This document shows positions 17,067-28,492 of a stretch of 38,874 nucleotides of DNA, in pieces; positions within the stretch are counted from its first letter, which is position 1; each line of letters opens with the position of its first letter. The translations under genes were made by a program, and so were the position numbers. The notes beneath the pieces were generated by a model. The model did no database searches. It saw nothing but the letters and a program-made list of their open reading frames with translations, and had not been told where the DNA came from. The stretch is taken from contig JAPLUI010000394.1 in assembly GCA_026397725.1 (NCBI GenBank), positions 1 through 38,874 of the forward strand. The letters are read 5' to 3'. The DNA comes from Verrucomicrobiota bacterium. GTDB lineage: Bacteria; Verrucomicrobiota; Verrucomicrobiia; Verrucomicrobiales; Akkermansiaceae.

Positions 17067-18644
17067 ATGCCCTCCCCTCCCACCACCGAGAACCCCCGCA
17101 TTCTGATCGTCACGCCGGAAATCACCTACCTCCCGGCGGGCATGGGCAACATGACCCAACGCATGGTGGCCAAGGCCGGCGGCTTGGCTGACGTGTCCGC
17201 CTCGCTGGTATCCGCCTTGTTTGAACTCGGCGCGGATGTTCATGTGGCCCTGCCGAACTATCGGCGGATGTTCCATGGCAAGGTGTTCAGCCTGCATGAG
17301 GAAGAACTGCAGAAGTATCATGAGGCGTTGCCGGATTCCAACATCCACCTCGCGGAAGACCGGATTTTTTACTATCGGGAGCGGGTTTACAGCGCCAGTT
17401 CGGATGAGGCGATGCGCATCGCCCTGATCTTCCAGCGCGAGGTGATCAATCACATCATTCCGCGGGTGCGCCCGGACTTGATCCATTGCAATGACTGGAT
17501 GACGGCCCTGGTGCCGGGCATGGCACGGCGGCGCGGGATCAAGAGCCTCTTCACCGTCCACAACATCCACACCCGGCAGGTGACGCTGGCGCAAATCGAG
17601 GAGACCGGCATCGACGCTGCGGAATTCTGGATGAACCTGTACTTCTCCAGCCCCCCGTATGGCTACGATCATGCCCGCTCGCAGGTGCCGGTTGATCTGC
17701 TCACCTCCGGCATTTTCGCCGCCCACTACATCAACACCGTAAGCCCGCGCTTCCTGTGGGAAATCGTCGAGGGCTGGCACTCGGTGGTGCCGAACTCGGT
17801 GCGCTCCGAGTTACGTCACAAGCATGCCGCCGGCTGCACCACAGGGATTCTCAACGCGCCGGACGCCTCCTACAACCCTGCCACCGACGCGGCGCTCGTC
17901 CAGTGCTTCAGTGCCGCTGACGCCCGCGCTGGCAAAGCCGCCAACAAACTGGAGCTACAGCAGAAGCTCCAACTCATCGAAGACCCGAACGCCCCGATCT
18001 TTTTCTGGCCCTCGCGGCTCGATCCCTTCCAAAAAGGCCCGCAACTCTTCACCGACATCCTCCATCAGATCGTCTCGGACTACTGGGTCCATAACCTGCA
18101 AGTGGTCGTCGTCGCCAATGGTCCGCATGAGGAGCATTTCCATCAGATCGTGCGGGACTTCGGCCTGCACGACCGGGTGGTCATCGTGGATTTCGACGAA
18201 GGCCTCTCACGGCTGGCCTATGCAGGCTCGGACTTCATGGTGATGCCCTCGTTGTTCGAACCTTGTGGCTTGCCGCAGATGACCGCGCCGATCTATGGCT
18301 CGTTGCCTGTGGTGCATGCCACCGGAGGCCTTTACGACACGATCCGCCAACTCAACCCGGACCAGTCCACCGGCAACGGGTTTCGCTTCGATCACTACGG
18401 CGCGGACTCGCTGCGCTGGGCGATTGATCGCGCCATGGATTTCCACGCCCTGCCGCAAGACGTCCGCGACCGCGAAATCAGCCGCATCATGCGCGATAGC
18501 CTGCTCGAGTTCAGCCATGCGAAAGTGGCCAAACAATACATCGCCATCTACGAGGAAATGCTCGCCCGCCCGCTGGTGGAAAAGGAAGCCGGCGAAAAAC
18601 CCAAGGCCAGCGCCCACCCGGCGGTGCCGCCAAACCCGCTGTGA
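17067..18644 (+). CDS. glgA: GT5 glycogen/starch synthase
   Basis: 525 residues. It is a GT-B fold transferase that extends alpha-1,4-glucan from ADP- or UDP-glucose in the cytoplasm. The N-terminal lobe begins ILIVTPEITYLPAGMGN and carries the nucleotide-sugar motif KAGGLADV (Lys36), with about 20 residues between the first strand and this motif, more than in E. coli GlgA (Lys15). HCNDWMTALVPGMARRRG and FTVHNIHTR follow. The C-terminal lobe has FFWPSRLDPFQKGPQLF, the acidic loop PSLFEPCGLPQMTAPIYGSL and HATGGLYDTI. It is not in a glycogen operon here; the gene 14 bp downstream is convergent. The C-terminus is a short Lys/Pro-rich tail. The long N-terminal loop marks a divergent subgroup, so donor specificity should not be assumed. 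Confidence 0.88.
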   Translation: MPSPPTTENPRILIVTPEITYLPAGMGNMTQRMVAKAGGLADVSASLVSALFELGADVHVALPNYRRMFHGKVFSLHEEELQKYHEALPDSNIHLAEDRIFYYRERVYSASSDEAMRIALIFQREVINHIIPRVRPDLIHCNDWMTALVPGMARRRGIKSLFTVHNIHTRQVTLAQIEETGIDAAEFWMNLYFSSPPYGYDHARSQVPVDLLTSGIFAAHYINTVSPRFLWEIVEGWHSVVPNSVRSELRHKHAAGCTTGILNAPDASYNPATDAALVQCFSAADARAGKAANKLELQQKLQLIEDPNAPIFFWPSRLDPFQKGPQLFTDILHQIVSDYWVHNLQVVVVANGPHEEHFHQIVRDFGLHDRVVIVDFDEGLSRLAYAGSDFMVMPSLFEPCGLPQMTAPIYGSLPVVHATGGLYDTIRQLNPDQSTGNGFRFDHYGADSLRWAIDRAMDFHALPQDVRDREISRIMRDSLLEFSHAKVAKQYIAIYEEMLARPLVEKEAGEKPKASAHPAVPPNPL

Positions 18645-18657
18645 CCACCCGCCGCAC

Positions 18658-19695
18658 TCAGGAACCGCTCCGCTTCTTCTTGCCGTCCCGGTCGGCGACG
18701 TTTTGCTGCCACAAGGGCGAGGGGGGCAGATCACTGGGACGGCAGATGATGATCCCGGCGTGGGTGCCCGAACCATTGAGATAATCCGTAATCGGACGAT
18801 CAATGATCACCATGCGGCCCTTGTCTCGATCCGACGTGGCGTGGGTGAAATACGCCCGCCCGTTGATCCGCACGATCATGCCCACATGGGAGGTATAGGC
18901 ATGCTGATCGGTGGTGGTGATCGCACAAATGTCCCCATCCTGAAGATAGGCCTCCACCGCCCGCACCTTGGCCTTCGGAATGTGGAATACCGGCAGCCGC
19001 GAAACCTGTTCCTCGATCCGTCCCATCGGCCCGATCAGCGAGGGGTTGGCCCGCAGGTAGCGATAGGCTTTCCATTGCACCGTCATCTCGCGGATGTCCC
19101 GGCGGAGGCGCACCGCCCCAGGCAAGCGTGCCGTGATGTTGGAGGCAAACCCGCGCCGCTGGTTGTCATGAAACACCTCCTCAAGCTGATGCATCCGGCT
19201 CAGATAACTTCCGGTGCAGATTCCGTTGCGATAGCGCTCGATCTCCACCATGTGAAGCATGTCCTGAGGCTGGTAGGGACCGGGCTGGTAGCGCAGCATC
19301 CGCGCGATCGCCAGAGCGTTCTCGTAGTACGTCCAACAATCCATTGCCGTGAGATTCACCACCGGCGATTCGATTTTATCATCCACCTCCAGCGTGAAGT
19401 TCAGATAGCGGGTGCCGACCATTTCGCGGGCTACCCGGATGGTCCGCTGGGCCAGCGGCAGGCTTCGCCAATTCTCCCGTTCAGCCTTGGCGATGATCGC
19501 CTGAAACTTCGCCTCGCCCTTGAAAACCGTGCCCATGGGCAACCGCGGCGCACTCGGCGGCGTCACCGTGCGCCCGCTGGCCGTGGCCACATAAACCTTA
19601 CGCGTGCCGCCCATCGGCAGGCTCGCAAGGTCCGCATTCCCACCGGCGGCGAGCCACAGGCTGCCTAGCACCATCATCACCGTTCGGCCTTTCAT
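18658..19695 (-). CDS. DUF1460 family NlpC/P60-like exported amidase
   Basis: 345 residues with an N-terminal signal peptide from the ATG at 19695 (another ATG is 3 codons upstream). The core follows the DUF1460 pattern: GTRYLNFTLEVDDK, then VVNLTAMDCWTYYENALAIA with the likely catalytic Cys120, a long helical insert, and AYTSHVGMIVRING with the likely His270. Known members of this papain-like group are cell-wall amidases. It likely acts on peptidoglycan in the periplasm (family inference). The gene 75 bp upstream on the same strand is another NlpC/P60 protein, so the two may be expressed together. Confidence 0.8.
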   Translation of the reverse strand: MKGRTVMMVLGSLWLAAGGNADLASLPMGGTRKVYVATASGRTVTPPSAPRLPMGTVFKGEAKFQAIIAKAERENWRSLPLAQRTIRVAREMVGTRYLNFTLEVDDKIESPVVNLTAMDCWTYYENALAIARMLRYQPGPYQPQDMLHMVEIERYRNGICTGSYLSRMHQLEEVFHDNQRRGFASNITARLPGAVRLRRDIREMTVQWKAYRYLRANPSLIGPMGRIEEQVSRLPVFHIPKAKVRAVEAYLQDGDICAITTTDQHAYTSHVGMIVRINGRAYFTHATSDRDKGRMVIIDRPITDYLNGSGTHAGIIICRPSDLPPSPLWQQNVADRDGKKKRSGS

Positions 19696-19770
19696 CGCCA
19701 CCAACCTAGTGGCTCATGCCGGAAAAAGCAACGGGCGTCTTTCCCGAGCGTCTTTCCCGGCCCGCCGCCG

Positions 19771-20292
19771 TCAATACCCTGCGGGATGTCTCATCACATG
19801 ACCGGTGCCCTCGCGGGTTTGCGGTTTCCAGCGCGGACCGCAGCGTCCGCCGGGGCCGCCGGTATCAAGGCGCAACCCGGCCACGGTCATGAAGACATGG
19901 CCGCTGCGGATATAGATGGTGATCCATTTTCCCGCGCCTTTGTTACCGAAGCCAAAATACTCATTGGATTGCAGGGACCCGCGCATCAGCCCGGCCCCAC
20001 GGAGCACATAGGAAACCGTCCCGGAACAATCGTAGCCGGAATCAAGCAACTTGGAATGCCCGCCACCCCACTTGTAGGGCATGCGCTGGAGGCGGTTTCC
20101 GGCGGCCAGCGCACGCTTCACCGCAGCGGGGGCACCTCTTGGGGCGTATGCGAGCCCGTTCTTCAAGAGGGCGGTGCGTCCCGGCTCAAACCGGTAGGAC
20201 ACCGGCTGCCGGGCCCTGACCTGACTGGCACAAGACACCAAGCCCACCGCAAGGGGCACGAACGCCAGGAAAAGCATGAGCAGACGTTTCAC
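19771..20292 (-). CDS. NlpC/P60-like lipoprotein
   Basis: 173 residues. The N-terminus is a lipoprotein signal (MKRLLMLFLAFVPLAVGLVSC) with lipobox LVSC and lipidated Cys21. The C-terminal half has the NlpC/P60 pattern: MPYKWGGGHSKLLDSGYDCSGTVSYVL with catalytic Cys89, then SGHVFMTVAG with His132. NlpC/P60 lipoproteins are peptidoglycan endopeptidases, usually cleaving near meso-diaminopimelate. At 173 residues it is minimal, with no SH3 or LysM binding domain. It lies 36 bp downstream of rdgB on the same strand. Confidence 0.85.
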   Translation of the reverse strand: MKRLLMLFLAFVPLAVGLVSCASQVRARQPVSYRFEPGRTALLKNGLAYAPRGAPAAVKRALAAGNRLQRMPYKWGGGHSKLLDSGYDCSGTVSYVLRGAGLMRGSLQSNEYFGFGNKGAGKWITIYIRSGHVFMTVAGLRLDTGGPGGRCGPRWKPQTREGTGHVMRHPAGY

Positions 20293-20328
20293 GGGGGCGA
20301 GTCTGCAGATTTCATCAGGATAATCAAA

Positions 20329-20943
20329 CTATTTTTTGCGGCTGGCAATCCGGCAATCCAGCCATGCGACGGCCTGCGCCAGCGCACGGGCGCGGTGACT
20401 GAGGCGATTCTTCACCGCGTCGCCGAGTTCTGCGAAGGTCCGCTCGTAACCCTCCGGGATGAACAGCGGATCATATCCAAAGCCGCGTGCCCCACGCGGG
20501 GAATCCGTGATGACACCTTCCACGACCCCGCAAAAATCCGCCTGAGCGATCCCGTCCTTGGCCAGTACCATGGTACAACGGAAGCAGGCGCGGCGTGCTG
20601 CTTGGCCGGCCATTTCCGTGACCAGACGGGCATTGTTCTTCGCGTGATTCCCCTCCTCACCACCGAAACTCGACGACCACACGCCAGGGGCCCCGCCCAG
20701 CGCCTCGACTTCCAAACCGGAATCATCCGCCAACACCCAGCCCTCCACACTGCGGCTGATGCCCTCCGCCTTGAGCCTGGCATTCTCCAGAAAGGTGCTG
20801 CCGGTCTCCGCAATTTCCGGCAAATCCGGCAATCGGGTTGCATCCAACACCTCAAATCGGTCCCCGAGCATCGCCTGGATTTCCGCGGATTTGTGTGGGT
20901 TGCGGGTGGCTAAAATCAAACGCGGTAGTGCTGGCATGGCCAA
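20329..20943 (-). CDS. rdgB: XTP/dITP diphosphatase (RdgB/HAM1)
   Basis: 204 residues. It hydrolyses dITP, dXTP and ITP to monophosphates, keeping deaminated purines out of nucleic acids. Family motifs in order: LILATRNPHKSAEIQAML (substrate-binding loop), FLENARLKAEG, LADDSGLEVEALGGAPGVWS with metal/general-base Asp73 and Asp74, RGFGYDPLFIPEG, and KNRLSHRARAL. The length is typical of bacterial RdgB. It diverges from the thioredoxin-like gene across 73 bp. A second ATG two codons in is an equally possible start. Confidence 0.95.
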   Translation of the reverse strand: MAMPALPRLILATRNPHKSAEIQAMLGDRFEVLDATRLPDLPEIAETGSTFLENARLKAEGISRSVEGWVLADDSGLEVEALGGAPGVWSSSFGGEEGNHAKNNARLVTEMAGQAARRACFRCTMVLAKDGIAQADFCGVVEGVITDSPRGARGFGYDPLFIPEGYERTFAELGDAVKNRLSHRARALAQAVAWLDCRIASRKK

Positions 20944-21016
20944 GCACTACCCCCAATCCCCACCCTCAGACAAGATTTTTGAAACAATCCGCCCCGCTGG
21001 AACGTCATCCTTCACG

Positions 21017-21475
21017 ATGAAAGCCGTTACTTACCTCGCCCTCTTCGCGTTATCCGCCACCTCGCTGGTGAGCAGCGCCCTCGCCGGACCCCTCAAGGGC
21101 TGGAGCGAAGACCTCGCAAAGGCCCTCGAGCAAGCCAAAACCGAGAAAAAATCGGTGCTGGTCGAGTTCACCGGATCGGATTGGTGCCCGCCCTGCAAGA
21201 TGATGCGGGCCAACGTCTTCTCGAAAAAGGAATTCGTGGATGCCGCCTCCAAGAATTTCATCCTCGTGGAAATCGACCTGCCGAGGGGCGACCAGGAAGT
21301 CGCCAAGAAGAACCAACCGACCGCTGAGAAATACAAGATCGATAGTTTTCCCACGGTGATTCTCCTCGATTCCGAAGGCAAGGAATTCAGTCGTTTCTAT
21401 GCGAGCGAACACCCCAAGACCGAGGACTTCCTCAAGCGCCTGGATTCCGAACTTGAGAAAAAGGATCTCGATTGA
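21017..21475 (+). CDS. Exported thioredoxin-fold protein
   Basis: 152 residues from the ATG at 21017, where a signal peptide begins (MKAVTYLALFALSATSLVSS). The frame is open further upstream, but that part is antisense to rdgB. The thioredoxin fold has VLVEFTGSDWCPPCKMM with the redox pair Cys57 and Cys60, and the cis-proline segment IDSFPTVILLDSEGKE. The GSDWCPPC form is common in small periplasmic thioredoxins related to DsbD-gamma or thioredoxin_7. It likely reduces or oxidises exported proteins; substrate unknown. A clear terminator follows, so it is probably monocistronic. Confidence 0.88.
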   Translation: MKAVTYLALFALSATSLVSSALAGPLKGWSEDLAKALEQAKTEKKSVLVEFTGSDWCPPCKMMRANVFSKKEFVDAASKNFILVEIDLPRGDQEVAKKNQPTAEKYKIDSFPTVILLDSEGKEFSRFYASEHPKTEDFLKRLDSELEKKDLD

Positions 21476-21498
21476 TTGACCTCCCGAGCGTTGCCCAG

Positions 21499-21536
21499 CC
21501 CCGCCCGGTTAGATGCTGCGGCGGGGTTTTTCTTTT
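21499..21536 (+). terminator. Rho-independent terminator
   Basis: CCCCGCC (21499-21505) pairs with GGCGGGG (21520-21526), followed directly by TTTTTCTTTT. It ends the thioredoxin-like transcript and separates it from leuS, which starts 55 bp later. Confidence 0.8.
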
Positions 21537-21591
21537 CAAGCGGGCTGCCATCCACCACAGTTCGCCCGCCTTCCGCCAACTGCTTCCGCAC

Positions 21592-24963
<3,372 letters not shown>

Positions 24964-25005
24964 GGTCCGAGTTGCCGCCACCTTCACCACCCACCCCACC
25001 CTATC

Positions 25006-26073
25006 ATGTCTGACCCACTCTTCACACCCCTCCAAGCCGGAGCCCTCCGCCTGCCGAATCGCCTGGTGATGGCTCCGCTCACCCGCTGCCGGGCCTCGGC
25101 CGGGCGCGTGCCAAACGCGATGATGGCCGAATACTATGTCCAACGGAGTGCCTTCGGCATGATCCTCTCGGAAGCCACCGCGATCTCGCCCCAGGGCGTC
25201 GGTTATCCGAATACCCCTGGCATCTGGTCCGCCGCCCAGGTGGCGGGATGGCAACTCGTCACCACCGCCGTGCATCAGGCGGGCGGCCAGCTCCTGCTAC
25301 AACTCTGGCATGTCGGTCGGATTTCCGATCCGGTCTATCTGAATGGCGGGCTGCCGGTCGCGCCCAGTGCCATTGCCGCGGCCGGACACGTCAGCCTGCT
25401 GCGGCCCCCGAAGGAATTCGTCACGCCGCGGGCGTTGGACCTCGGGGAAATCCCCGGCATCGTCGAGGACTACCGCCGCGCGGCAGAGAACGCGCAAGCT
25501 GCGGGATTCGACGGGGTCGAGATTCACGGTGCCAACGGTTATCTGATCGATCAATTCCTCCAGGACTCCACCAACCGGCGCACCGATGCATACGGCGGCC
25601 CGCTCGAGAACCGCGCGCGTTTCTTGTTGGAGGTCACCGACGCCGTCGTCTCCGTCTGGGGTGCGGATCGGGTGGGCGTTCACCTGGCACCTCGCGGCGA
25701 TACCCACGACATGGGGGATTCGGATCTTGCCGCACTCTTCGGTTACGCCGCCCGGGAACTCGGGAAGCGGAAACTCGCGTTCCTGTGTGCCCGCGAATCT
25801 TATGACAAGCCAGCGCTCGGACCATCGCTCAAGCAAGCCTTCGGCGGGGTTTACCTCGCCAACGAAGGATTCACCGCGGACACCGCGCGGGATGCGCTCC
25901 GCGACGGCACCGCCGATGCCGTCGCATTCGGAAAAGCCGCCATCGCAAACCCCGACCTGGTCGAGCGCTTCCGCCTCGGAGCACCACTCAACCCGCCTGA
26001 CCCATCAACCTTCTTCGGCGACGGACCTGGCGGTTACACCGACTATCCATTCCTCGCGACCGCTGCGGGTTGA
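25006..26073 (+). CDS. Old Yellow Enzyme family alkene reductase
   Basis: 355 residues, an FMN-binding TIM barrel that reduces activated C=C bonds with NAD(P)H. Family marks: LFTPLQAGALRLPNRLVMAPLTR at the N-terminus, GGQLLLQLWHVGR, the substrate pair His174-xx-Asn177 in VEIHGANGYLIDQFL, and STNRRTDAYGGPLENRARFL. The C-terminal FMN phosphate region reads ADAVAFGKAAIANPDLVERF. Length and order fit the NemA/OYE classical group. It starts 42 bp after leuS on the same strand and is convergent with the aminotransferase (23-bp gap). The physiological substrate cannot be told from sequence. Confidence 0.93.
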   Translation: MSDPLFTPLQAGALRLPNRLVMAPLTRCRASAGRVPNAMMAEYYVQRSAFGMILSEATAISPQGVGYPNTPGIWSAAQVAGWQLVTTAVHQAGGQLLLQLWHVGRISDPVYLNGGLPVAPSAIAAAGHVSLLRPPKEFVTPRALDLGEIPGIVEDYRRAAENAQAAGFDGVEIHGANGYLIDQFLQDSTNRRTDAYGGPLENRARFLLEVTDAVVSVWGADRVGVHLAPRGDTHDMGDSDLAALFGYAARELGKRKLAFLCARESYDKPALGPSLKQAFGGVYLANEGFTADTARDALRDGTADAVAFGKAAIANPDLVERFRLGAPLNPPDPSTFFGDGPGGYTDYPFLATAAG

Positions 26074-26096
26074 ATCCGAATTCCGCCGCACCCCGC

Positions 26097-27263
26097 TCAA
26101 TGCTCGCGGCAGAATTGCTCGAAGCGAGTGAGTCCTTCGTTGAGCACGTCCAGCGTGGTGCAGTAGCTCAGGCGGACGCCCTCGTCATAACCGAAGGCCA
26201 CCCCAGGCACGGCCGCCACTCTGTAGCGTGACAACAGCTTGTCGCAAAGATTGAGGGATTTGAGGCCCATGTTCCCGGTATAAACAAAGAAGTAGAAGGC
26301 CCCCAGTGGCTCCACCACCCGGATGTTCGGAATCGCCTTGAGCCGCGCCAACATGAACTGGCGTTTCACGTCATATTCCCCGCGAAGATCCTCCACAAAC
26401 GTCTGGTCGCCCTGCAACGCGGCCAACGCACCGTATTGCGCAAAAGTAGTCGCATTCGACACCGTGTGACTTTGAATCTTGTCAATCGCCTCGGCAAACG
26501 CCTTGGGTGCCGCCGTGTAACCAAGCCGCCAGCCAGTCATCGAGTAGCACTTGGAGAAACCGTTCACCGTGATGGTCAGCTCGCGGATGGCGTCACTGAG
26601 CGTGGCGATCGAGACATGTTGGGCGTCGCCATAAACAAGTTTTTCGTAAATCTCGTCGGAGAGAATCACGATGTCCTCACCGACGGCGATCTCACCGATC
26701 TCGCGGAGTTCCCGCGCCGTATAAACGGCCCCGGTCGGGTTGCCCGGAGAATTGAGGATCACCATCTTGGTGGCTGGTGTCATCGCTTCCTCAAATTGCT
26801 GGGCCGTCATTTTCCAGCCTGTGGACTCCATCGTTTCCACCACCACCGGCACGCCCCCCGCCAGCCGCACCATTTCAGGATAGGACACCCAGTAGGGCGC
26901 AGGAATGATGACCTCATCGCCATCTTCCACCACGGCGAGAATGGCATTGAAACAGGCCATTTTCGCCCCGGCAGTGAGGCAGATCTGTTTCGGCTCATAC
27001 TCGAGATTGTTATCCGCAATCAGTTTGGCGGCAATGGCCTCCCGCAATTCGGGGAGGCCTCCGGCGGCGGTGTACTTGGTCCGGCCTTCGTGAATTGCCT
27101 GGATGGCGGCGGCCTTGATGAAGTCGGGGGTATCGACTTCCGGCTCGCCACCGGCGAGGGCATAAACCTCCTCGCCCTTGGCAATCATGACCTTGGCCTG
27201 ATTGGTGATGGCGAGTGTGAGGGACGGATTAACCTTGGCGATGCGGGATGAGATGCTTTCCAT
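26097..27263 (-). CDS. Class I PLP aminotransferase, aspartate aminotransferase type
   Basis: 388 residues. It moves an amino group between aspartate and 2-oxoglutarate (family inference; subgroup Ib type). PLP fold landmarks: GEPEVDTPDFIKAAA near the N-terminus, TAGAKMACFNAI, APYWVSYPEM, the NSPGNPTGAVY loop (Asn171), ILSDEIYEKLVY (Asp203), and the Schiff-base Lys238 in GFSKCYSMTGWRLGY. The arginine that holds the substrate carboxylate should be in the C-terminal RLSYCTTLDVL region. It stands alone and is convergent with the OYE gene. Two palindromes lie just upstream of its start. Confidence 0.92.
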   Translation of the reverse strand: MESISSRIAKVNPSLTLAITNQAKVMIAKGEEVYALAGGEPEVDTPDFIKAAAIQAIHEGRTKYTAAGGLPELREAIAAKLIADNNLEYEPKQICLTAGAKMACFNAILAVVEDGDEVIIPAPYWVSYPEMVRLAGGVPVVVETMESTGWKMTAQQFEEAMTPATKMVILNSPGNPTGAVYTARELREIGEIAVGEDIVILSDEIYEKLVYGDAQHVSIATLSDAIRELTITVNGFSKCYSMTGWRLGYTAAPKAFAEAIDKIQSHTVSNATTFAQYGALAALQGDQTFVEDLRGEYDVKRQFMLARLKAIPNIRVVEPLGAFYFFVYTGNMGLKSLNLCDKLLSRYRVAAVPGVAFGYDEGVRLSYCTTLDVLNEGLTRFEQFCREH

Positions 27264-27285
27264 GGGAGCGCGCTTGTGAGGTGGG

Positions 27286-27361
27286 GCTCCGCCACGCCGG
27301 GCGGAGCAACTGGGTGTGCGCAGCCCCGAGCGGGCGGAGCGCTGTTGTGGAGCATCCGCCC
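27286..27361. repeat. Two hairpins upstream of the aminotransferase gene
   Basis: GCTCCGCC (27286-27293) pairs with GGCGGAGC (27300-27307), and GGGCGGA (27332-27338) pairs with TCCGCCC (27355-27361). They use the same GGCGGAGC words as the palindrome at 16183-16205, so they are probably REP-type intergenic repeats. No T-tract follows. Confidence 0.5.
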
Positions 27362-27615
27362 ATGGGTGGCAAGAAAAATGCGGGAGAAAGTTCAGGTCGG
27401 CCGAAACTCAGCCGGCGCCCAATGCCGGAGGCAAAGTTGCCCTGCGCACAATTCCCGCCGGTCAGGCACTGCGGTGGGCATGCCGGGAACCCGCCCCGAG
27501 ATGATCCCGCAGCTCATCACCCACGGCAAATTGTCAGAGGGTTTCATCAGCCTGACTGGCCATATTCCGCCCATCTTGAAATCGCCAACCATCCGTAAGG
27601 TCGTCAAGCATTTTT

Positions 27616-27981
27616 GGCAACGACGTCGATAACCCGGCCAAGGAGGCGACAGTCTGGGGCGATCTGGCAGACCCGGATCACGACGGCACGCCCAACGTGC
27701 TTGAGTTCATGACCGTGCGGGAACTGATGGTGGCCGATGCGGAACTCGGCCCGAAATTCCGGTTGGCGGGTGGCAAGGCGATCATGACGTATCGCGAAAC
27801 CAAACTCACGGACCATGACATTTTCATGTTCGGAACTTGGTCGCCCGATCTGAAGTCCTGGCTCTATGCCGGCCTGGACGACGTTCAGGTGGCGGAGGAA
27901 GGGGATCATTACCTGATGGAAGTGCGGATGCCGGTGAACCGGCAGCGGCAGTTGTTCATGCGGCTGGAGCTGCTGCGCTGA
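27616..27981 (+). pseudogene. C-terminal remnant of an exported Ca-binding-repeat protein
   Basis: The frame, open from about 27595, gives GNDVDNPAKEATVWGDLADP, then DHDGTPNVLEFM, then a beta-rich C-terminal piece (AIMTYRETKLTDHDIFMFGT, WSPDLKSWLYAGLDDVQVAE). The DxDHDGTPNxLE motif is the calcium-binding thrombospondin-type-3-like repeat found near the end of many exported verrucomicrobial proteins, followed by a short C-terminal domain. There is no signal peptide, start region or catalytic domain upstream, so this is the tail of a gene that has lost its front. The 350 bp before it hold no gene I can support. Confidence 0.6.
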
Positions 27982-28212
27982 GGGGCACTGCTTCCGCAGT
28001 TGGTGGACGTTCTAACGGAGCGCTGGCTTCCTGCCAAGCAATTTGCTTTTGGGGTGGAGGCCGCTGGAAGAGCCGGTGGCGGGGCTTCGCCGCGCCGATC
28101 GCCTTCGGGTGATCAGGGACTTGCGGAAAGGTGCCTGACGCATCCTGCGCCAGGCCGTCTCCAAGGGACACGGGACAACTTGCCCCGTCTCTTCCTCCAT
28201 CAATCTGATTCG

Positions 28213-28492
28213 TTATCCGATCCCCTTCTTCAAATCCCTGACACTCCAAAGCAGGCCCGCCGCCGCGCAGCTTCCGCGCTCCGTCCTTGCGCGTCCCGCC
28301 GAACCGCTCACGGCACAATCGGAAAACCTCATCCACAACCCCCCGGCTACCGATCACTGCCCCGTCCGTGAAATACCTGACACGGCACTGCAGCATCTTG
28401 CCAGTCGCCACATCACGGCTCCGCTGCAGCCGATCCAGCTCCTCATCCACAGCCGCTTTCTTCATTCCCTTTCTCATCACCCTCACCTCAAT
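28213..28492 (-). pseudogene. RAYT C-terminal tail remnant
   Basis: The sequence IEVRVMRKGMKKAAVDEEL, then KMLQCRVRYFTDGAVIGSR, VVDEVFRLCRERFGG and KDGARKLRG matches the last 95 residues of the intact RAYT at 29717-30820 (IEVKVVRRGMKK, KMLRCRVRYFTDGAVLGSRE). A small indel near 28260 shifts the last 15 codons; in the shifted frame WSVRDLKKGIG and the stop at 28213 match the intact copy. The N-terminal Y1 domain is absent and is replaced by the DUF1670 gene, whose stop codon lies in the first bases of this fragment. Confidence 0.85.

Noticed and set aside
20759..21016. Longer N-terminus of the thioredoxin-like protein
   Set aside because: This part is antisense to rdgB; a signal peptide starts at the ATG at 21017.
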